From assembly GCA_015056205.1 (NCBI GenBank), contig SVGS01000004.1, positions 79,423 through 143,422 on the forward strand: a stretch of 64,000 nt of DNA, read 5' to 3'. Origin of the DNA: Clostridiales bacterium. GTDB lineage: Bacteria > Bacillota > Clostridia > Christensenellales > Aristaeellaceae. Under the pieces are notes generated by a model. The model saw nothing but the letters and a program-made list of their open reading frames with translations. It was not told where the DNA came from and searched no databases. Numbering within the stretch: position 1 is the stretch's first letter; each line of letters starts with the position of its first letter. The translations under genes were made by a program, and so were the position numbers. This document shows, piece by piece, positions 60,159 to 64,000 of the stretch.

Positions 60159-61331
60159 GTGTTGAACTACGCTGAGGAATCCCTGCGCCTGCACGGCGAA
60201 TGGAAAGGAAAAATTGAAGTCATCTCCCGGGTTCCGGTGAAGTGCAAAGAAGATCTGTCCCTCGCCTATACCCCCGGCGTCGCGCAGCCCTGTCTGGAAA
60301 TCCAGAAGGATTATGACAAATCCTTTACGCTGACCCGCCGGAGCAATCTGGTGGCCGTGATCACGGACGGAACGGCCGTGCTCGGCCTGGGAGATATCGG
60401 TCCGGAAGCCGGTATGCCGGTCATGGAGGGCAAATGCGCGCTTTTCAAAGCCTTCGGTGACGTGGATGCCTTTCCCATCTGCATCCGCAGCAAGGATGTG
60501 GATGAGATTGTCCGGACGATCTATCTGATTTCCGGCAGCTTCGGAGGCATCAATCTGGAGGATATCGCGGCGCCGCGCTGCTTTGAAATTGAGCGGAAGC
60601 TGAAGGAAATCTGCGATATTCCGATCTTCCATGATGACCAGCACGGCACGGCCATCGTTGTCGGAGCCGCCCTGCTCAACGCGCTGCGCGTGGTCGGCAG
60701 GAAGGCTGAGGATGTCAGGGTGGTCATCAACGGAGCCGGCAGCGCGGGCATCGCCATCGGCCGCCATCTGATGGATCTGGGCGTGAAGCACCTGAAGATG
60801 GTGGACCGGAACGGAATTCTTTGCGAGGGGATTGAGATGAATCCCGCCCAGGCGGAAATGGCGGCGATCACCAATCCGGAGAAATTCTCCGGCAGCCTGG
60901 CGGATGCCCTGAAGGGCGCCGACGCGTTCATCGGTGTCAGTGCCCCACATATTGTCACAAGGGAGATGATCGCCTCCATGGCTCCGCGCCCGATCGTATT
61001 CCCCATGGCCAATCCCACGCCGGAAATCGAGCCGGATGAAGCGCTGGCAGCCGGCGCTGCCGTCGTCGGCACTGGACGGAGCGATCATCCCAACCAGATC
61101 AACAACGTGCTGGTCTTCCCGGGCCTGTTCCGCGGCGCCCTGGATGTGAGGGCCAGGGATATTAACCAGGCCATGAAACTGGCCGCCTCTCACGCGCTGG
61201 CGGAGCTGGTTTCGGCGGATGAGCTGAGCGAAAACTATATTCTGCCCGCCGCCTTTGATCCCCGGGTCGGTCCGGCGGTTGCGAAGGCGGTGGCGCAGGC
61301 CGCCAGAGACAGCGGCGTGGCCAGAATCTGA
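60159..61331 (+). CDS. NAD(P)-dependent malic enzyme
   Basis: A 390-residue enzyme that decarboxylates malate to pyruvate. Catalytic Tyr lies in AYTPGVAQP and Lys in GKCALFKAFGD; the metal site is in FEIER and HDDQHGTA; the NAD-binding loop is INGAGSAGIAIG. It is the short bacterial type. AGGAGG sits five bases before GTG 60159 and eight before TTG 60162, so TTG may be the real start. The 2-hydroxycarboxylate transporter follows 37 bp later, which supports malate use. A TATAAA box (60132-60137) lacks a good -35. Confidence 0.94.
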   Translation: MLNYAEESLRLHGEWKGKIEVISRVPVKCKEDLSLAYTPGVAQPCLEIQKDYDKSFTLTRRSNLVAVITDGTAVLGLGDIGPEAGMPVMEGKCALFKAFGDVDAFPICIRSKDVDEIVRTIYLISGSFGGINLEDIAAPRCFEIERKLKEICDIPIFHDDQHGTAIVVGAALLNALRVVGRKAEDVRVVINGAGSAGIAIGRHLMDLGVKHLKMVDRNGILCEGIEMNPAQAEMAAITNPEKFSGSLADALKGADAFIGVSAPHIVTREMIASMAPRPIVFPMANPTPEIEPDEALAAGAAVVGTGRSDHPNQINNVLVFPGLFRGALDVRARDINQAMKLAASHALAELVSADELSENYILPAAFDPRVGPAVAKAVAQAARDSGVARI

Positions 61332-61368
61332 AGTCTGAAACGGAATCGGGAGGAGAGGAGGAGGAAAA

Positions 61369-62841
61369 GTGAGTCCCGGGAGCAGAGAAAAAAAGTCTTT
61401 TCAGCTGTTTAACCTTCCCTGGCCGGTTTTCCTGATCATTGCGGCGGTTGTCTTTGGAGCGACCTATCTGGGTGTGCTGCCCAAAGGAATGACAGGCTGC
61501 TTTGCCTTTATGATGGTGCTGGGGACGATTCTGGGCTGGATCGGCGACCATACGCCGGTCATCAGGAGCTACCTCGGCGGCGGAGCCATCGTATGCATCT
61601 TCGGCTCCGCGCTGCTGGTCTATTTCGGAATCCTTCCGGCAGCCAAAACGGTGGACGGCCAGACCGTCTACAATATGGCCCTTCCCTTCGGGAAGCTTGA
61701 CCTGGTCGGAAATATCGGAACCTTTTTCAAAACAGAGGGCGGCTTCCTCGACTGGTATATCGCCGCGCTGATCACCGGTTCCATTCTGGGCATGAACCGG
61801 AAGCTGCTGATGAAGGCCGCGGCACGGTATTTTCCCGCCATCTTCGGAGCCCTGATCCTGGCTTTCGGCCTCTGCATGGGCGTGGCCGCCCTGATGGGCT
61901 ATCCGGTCATGAATGCGCTGCTGCTGATCGCTCTGCCGATCATGGGCGGCGGGATGGGCGCCGGCGCCACACCGCTTTCCAAGATTTTTGAAACCAGCAG
62001 CTCCATGAGCGCCGCGGAAGCCCTCTCCGTCATGACGCCCGCCGTAGCCATCGGCAACGCGATTTCCATCGTGCTGGCCGGTATTCTGGTCAAGGTGCTC
62101 TCTTCCCCCAATGTGAACGGACGCGGCGCCCTGATGAAGGCCGGCTCCATAGACCCGAAGGAGCTGGCGATCAGTCCGGAAATGCAGGCGAAGCGGGAAA
62201 ACCTGAGCCTGCAGAACATGGGAATCGGCCTTCTGACCTCCGGAGCGTTCTTCGCCTTTGGCTTTATCCTGGCCGGTGTCTGGAAATCCCTGGTTCCCGG
62301 CGTCACCATTCATGCCTTCGCCTGGATGATTATCACCGTGGCCATCTGCAAGATCACGAATATTATTCCGGAACGGATTGAAATCGCCTGCTATCAGTGG
62401 TTCCAGTTCGTCATGAAGAATCTGACCAACATGCTGCTGGTCGGCATCGGAATCTGCTACCTGGATATCGGCACCGTGGTTTCGTCCTTCAGCCTGACCT
62501 ACCTCCTGCTTTGCACGGCCACCTGCATCGGCGCTTTCGTCGGCGCGGCACTTATCGGCCGTCTGGTAGGTTTCTACCCCTTCGAATCCGGGATTACCGC
62601 CGGCCTGTGCATGTCCAACATGGGCGGAACGGGCGATGTGGCCGTCCTGTCCGCGGCGAACCGGATGGAGCTGATGCCCTTTGCGCAGATCTCCTCCCGC
62701 CTGGGCGGAGCGATCATTCTGCTGCTGGCCAGCCTGATGCTTTCCGTGCTCGCGCAGTTTATTGTTGCGGTTTCGCCGGAAGCGGCTGAGCAGGCGGCAA
62801 ACACGGGAAAACTGCTGATGACAATGTCCGGAATGGGATAA
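61369..62841 (+). CDS. 2-hydroxycarboxylate transporter (CitS/MleP family)
   Basis: A 490-residue membrane carrier with about eleven hydrophobic helices. The two re-entrant loop motifs are MGGGMGAGATPLSKIF and MSNMGGTGDVAVLSA, typical of the 2HCT family, which move citrate, malate or lactate with Na+ or in exchange. GTG 61369 is the start, with GGAGGAGG four bases before it. With malic enzyme upstream, malate or citrate import for fermentation is the likely role; the substrate cannot be fixed by sequence alone. Confidence 0.92.
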   Translation: MSPGSREKKSFQLFNLPWPVFLIIAAVVFGATYLGVLPKGMTGCFAFMMVLGTILGWIGDHTPVIRSYLGGGAIVCIFGSALLVYFGILPAAKTVDGQTVYNMALPFGKLDLVGNIGTFFKTEGGFLDWYIAALITGSILGMNRKLLMKAAARYFPAIFGALILAFGLCMGVAALMGYPVMNALLLIALPIMGGGMGAGATPLSKIFETSSSMSAAEALSVMTPAVAIGNAISIVLAGILVKVLSSPNVNGRGALMKAGSIDPKELAISPEMQAKRENLSLQNMGIGLLTSGAFFAFGFILAGVWKSLVPGVTIHAFAWMIITVAICKITNIIPERIEIACYQWFQFVMKNLTNMLLVGIGICYLDIGTVVSSFSLTYLLLCTATCIGAFVGAALIGRLVGFYPFESGITAGLCMSNMGGTGDVAVLSAANRMELMPFAQISSRLGGAIILLLASLMLSVLAQFIVAVSPEAAEQAANTGKLLMTMSGMG

Positions 62842-62856
62842 CAGAAAAGAGGATGG

Positions 62857-63396
62857 ATGATGAAATCTATTTATGTCGCGATTCACTCCACGGGGGATGG
62901 GTTCAGGGATGCCAATCTGGAAACGCAGCGGATCGCCGCCGGCCTGCCGGAGGAGCAGGTCATGCAGCTTTGCCTGATCACCGAGGAAATGCTCTCCCTG
63001 TTCAACAGTATCACAGGGCATGTTGACAACGGCGAATTCCGGATCGAGAGTGAGAACGGACGCTACACTTTCTTCCTGTCCGTTCGCCAGAAGCTGGGCA
63101 ATGTTCAGCGGGAAGAGCTGATTCAGTCCACGACCTCCGGAAAAAACGAAGCCGGCCAGGGCTTCCTCGGCATGCTGAAGGAAATGATCATCAGGGCCAT
63201 GTCGGTCGGCAGGGATATTGATCAGTATTACAGCAGCAGTTCCTATTCCTCCCAGGCCGCGGATCTTTCGGATGATATCATCTCCTCTCAGAAATGGGAT
63301 CAGTTTGAACGTTCCGTTCTTCTGGCCATAACGGACGAGGTAAAAATCAATATTCACGGCGGCGTTGTGGAGCTGGTTGCCATCAAGAAGTTCTGA
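62857..63396 (+). CDS. Divergent RsbW-like protein, paralogue of the one at 28814
   Basis: A 179-residue protein. It shares LITEEMLSLFNSITGH, STTSGKNEAGQGFLGMLKEM, and a final KWDQFERSVLL with strand GGVVELVAIKKF with the 28814 protein. Residues 120-135 are serine-rich and not conserved. The HATPase catalytic glycines are not clear. GAGG precedes the ATG pair (62857 and 62860). It is 15 bp after the transporter and 51 bp before a STAS gene, so it could link transport of the acid to a regulatory switch. Confidence 0.6.
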   Translation: MMKSIYVAIHSTGDGFRDANLETQRIAAGLPEEQVMQLCLITEEMLSLFNSITGHVDNGEFRIESENGRYTFFLSVRQKLGNVQREELIQSTTSGKNEAGQGFLGMLKEMIIRAMSVGRDIDQYYSSSSYSSQAADLSDDIISSQKWDQFERSVLLAITDEVKINIHGGVVELVAIKKF

Positions 63397-63447
63397 CTTC
63401 AGGGAATGGTCCGGTTTTCAGGAAAAAAAGAAAGAGAGTGATTCGAT

Positions 63448-63744
63448 ATGACTATCAGGGAAAACATCACAGGAGATACTTTGACCGTAGCGCTGGAAGG
63501 CCGGCTGGATACCACGACCTCTCCCGAACTGGATGCGTTCCTGAAAAAATATTATTCCGTTGTCCATAAACTGATCTTTGAACTGAAGGACCTGGATTAT
63601 CTTTCCTCCGCAGGGCTCAGAGTGATCCTGAAGGCTCAGAAAGCCATGGAGGGGAAGGGCGGCATTGTGATCCGCAACGCGAACCGCCTGGTCAGAACCG
63701 TGTTCTCCGTAACCGGGTTTGACGACGTTTTGCACTTTGAGTAA
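63448..63744 (+). CDS. STAS-domain anti-sigma-factor antagonist (second copy)
   Basis: A 98-residue STAS protein with LDYLSSAGLRVILKA as the phosphoserine loop. It is the same length as the first copy and very similar (TVALEGRLDT, PELDAF, VFSVTGFDDVLHFE). AAAGAGAG precedes the ATG at some distance. Gene order is RsbW-like then STAS, the reverse of the first module. Confidence 0.92.
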   Translation: MTIRENITGDTLTVALEGRLDTTTSPELDAFLKKYYSVVHKLIFELKDLDYLSSAGLRVILKAQKAMEGKGGIVIRNANRLVRTVFSVTGFDDVLHFE

Positions 63745-63792
63745 GCTCCCGGTTCAATCCATGGAAAAGCGTGCCGGATGCGGCGTCTTTGG

Positions 63793-63828
63793 GGACTTCA
63801 TTCTCACCGGAGAGTGAAGTCCTTTTTT
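63793..63828 (+). terminator. Terminator of the malate/STAS operon
   Basis: GGACTTCATTCTC pairs with GAGAGTGAAGTCC (one G-T wobble) around ACCG, followed by six T. Confidence 0.85.
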
Positions 63829-63940
63829 GTTGGGGCACACTTTACACAAGGCAAAAGGAAAACCCCGGGAACGTTGGATTACTGGTCATAAGGATGATTT
63901 GAACAAACATGCTGACAGACCGTAGTGCAACAACTCAGAA

Positions 63941-63977
63941 CAAAGCCTGCCATCATTCCAGGCAGGCTTTGTTTTTT
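63941..63977 (+). terminator. Second terminator near the window end
   Basis: CAAAGCCTGCC and GGCAGGCTTTG form an 11 bp stem with a T tail. The 112 bp between it and the previous terminator contains no recognisable gene, so the unit it ends is unknown. Confidence 0.75.
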
Positions 63978-64000
63978 GGAGCAGGAATTACATATCGTCA

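Overview
This is a high-GC (roughly 58-60% by eye) bacterial chromosome segment. Strong AGGAGG-type ribosome binding sites, TTGACA/TATAAT promoters, AddAB, KtrAB, a DegV protein, a CD1247-type zinc-ribbon protein, an M24 peptidase-efp pair and 2-hydroxycarboxylate transport all point to an anaerobic Bacillota (Clostridia), probably from gut or rumen. A Christensenellales/Aristaeellaceae-like host is my inference from the gene mix, not something the sequence proves. I see no rRNA, tRNA or CRISPR array.

Layout. 1-4 kb is an AT-richer, mobile-looking patch: the 3' end of an insertion sequence, a DUF234-type ATPase with its own operator-rich promoter, a frameshifted c-di-GMP phosphodiesterase, and three copies of a ~50 bp palindrome. 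4.1-8.2 kb holds two secreted leucine-rich-repeat proteins. 8.3-11.4 kb is lon and a divergent TetR gene sharing a nearly mirror-symmetric promoter. 11.5-17.7 kb is housekeeping: a secreted SH3-like protein, DegV, a small P-loop protein, threonine synthase, M24 peptidase, EF-P and a zinc-ribbon protein. 17.7-27.7 kb holds ktrAB, a GT2 glycosyltransferase, a Cna-B surface protein followed by an orphan solute-binding protein, fructokinase and a MATE exporter.

27.7-33.3 kb carries a YgjP-type metallopeptidase, a STAS protein with a divergent RsbW-like partner, zapA, mnmM, ybaK and an unusual pair of HAD proteins, one fused to a ParB-like domain. 33.3-41.6 kb looks like a peptide-scavenging block: a secreted M4 metalloprotease divergent from a complete five-gene peptide ABC transporter. 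41.7-52.7 kb runs from small zinc-ribbon and membrane proteins through a NapH-TlpA redox fusion and a diguanylate cyclase into addA-addB.

52.7-60.1 kb contains an XRE regulator facing a small sigma-like protein across an operator array, a PRPP synthetase, a DUF4342 protein, a double-glycine-leader peptide, a flotillin/SPFH protein, a GNAT, a P-loop kinase and a REP-associated tyrosine transposase (RAYT). Four copies of the RAYT palindrome lie here, and each one supplies the stop codon of the gene it touches. 60.1-63.8 kb is a malate/citrate-type operon (malic enzyme, 2-hydroxycarboxylate transporter) followed by a second copy of the RsbW-like/STAS module.

The most unusual points are the duplicated STAS/RsbW-like partner-switch module, the stop-codon-donating RAYT repeats, the ParB-HAD plus HAD pair, the mirror-symmetric lon/tetR promoter, and the orphan double-glycine peptide.
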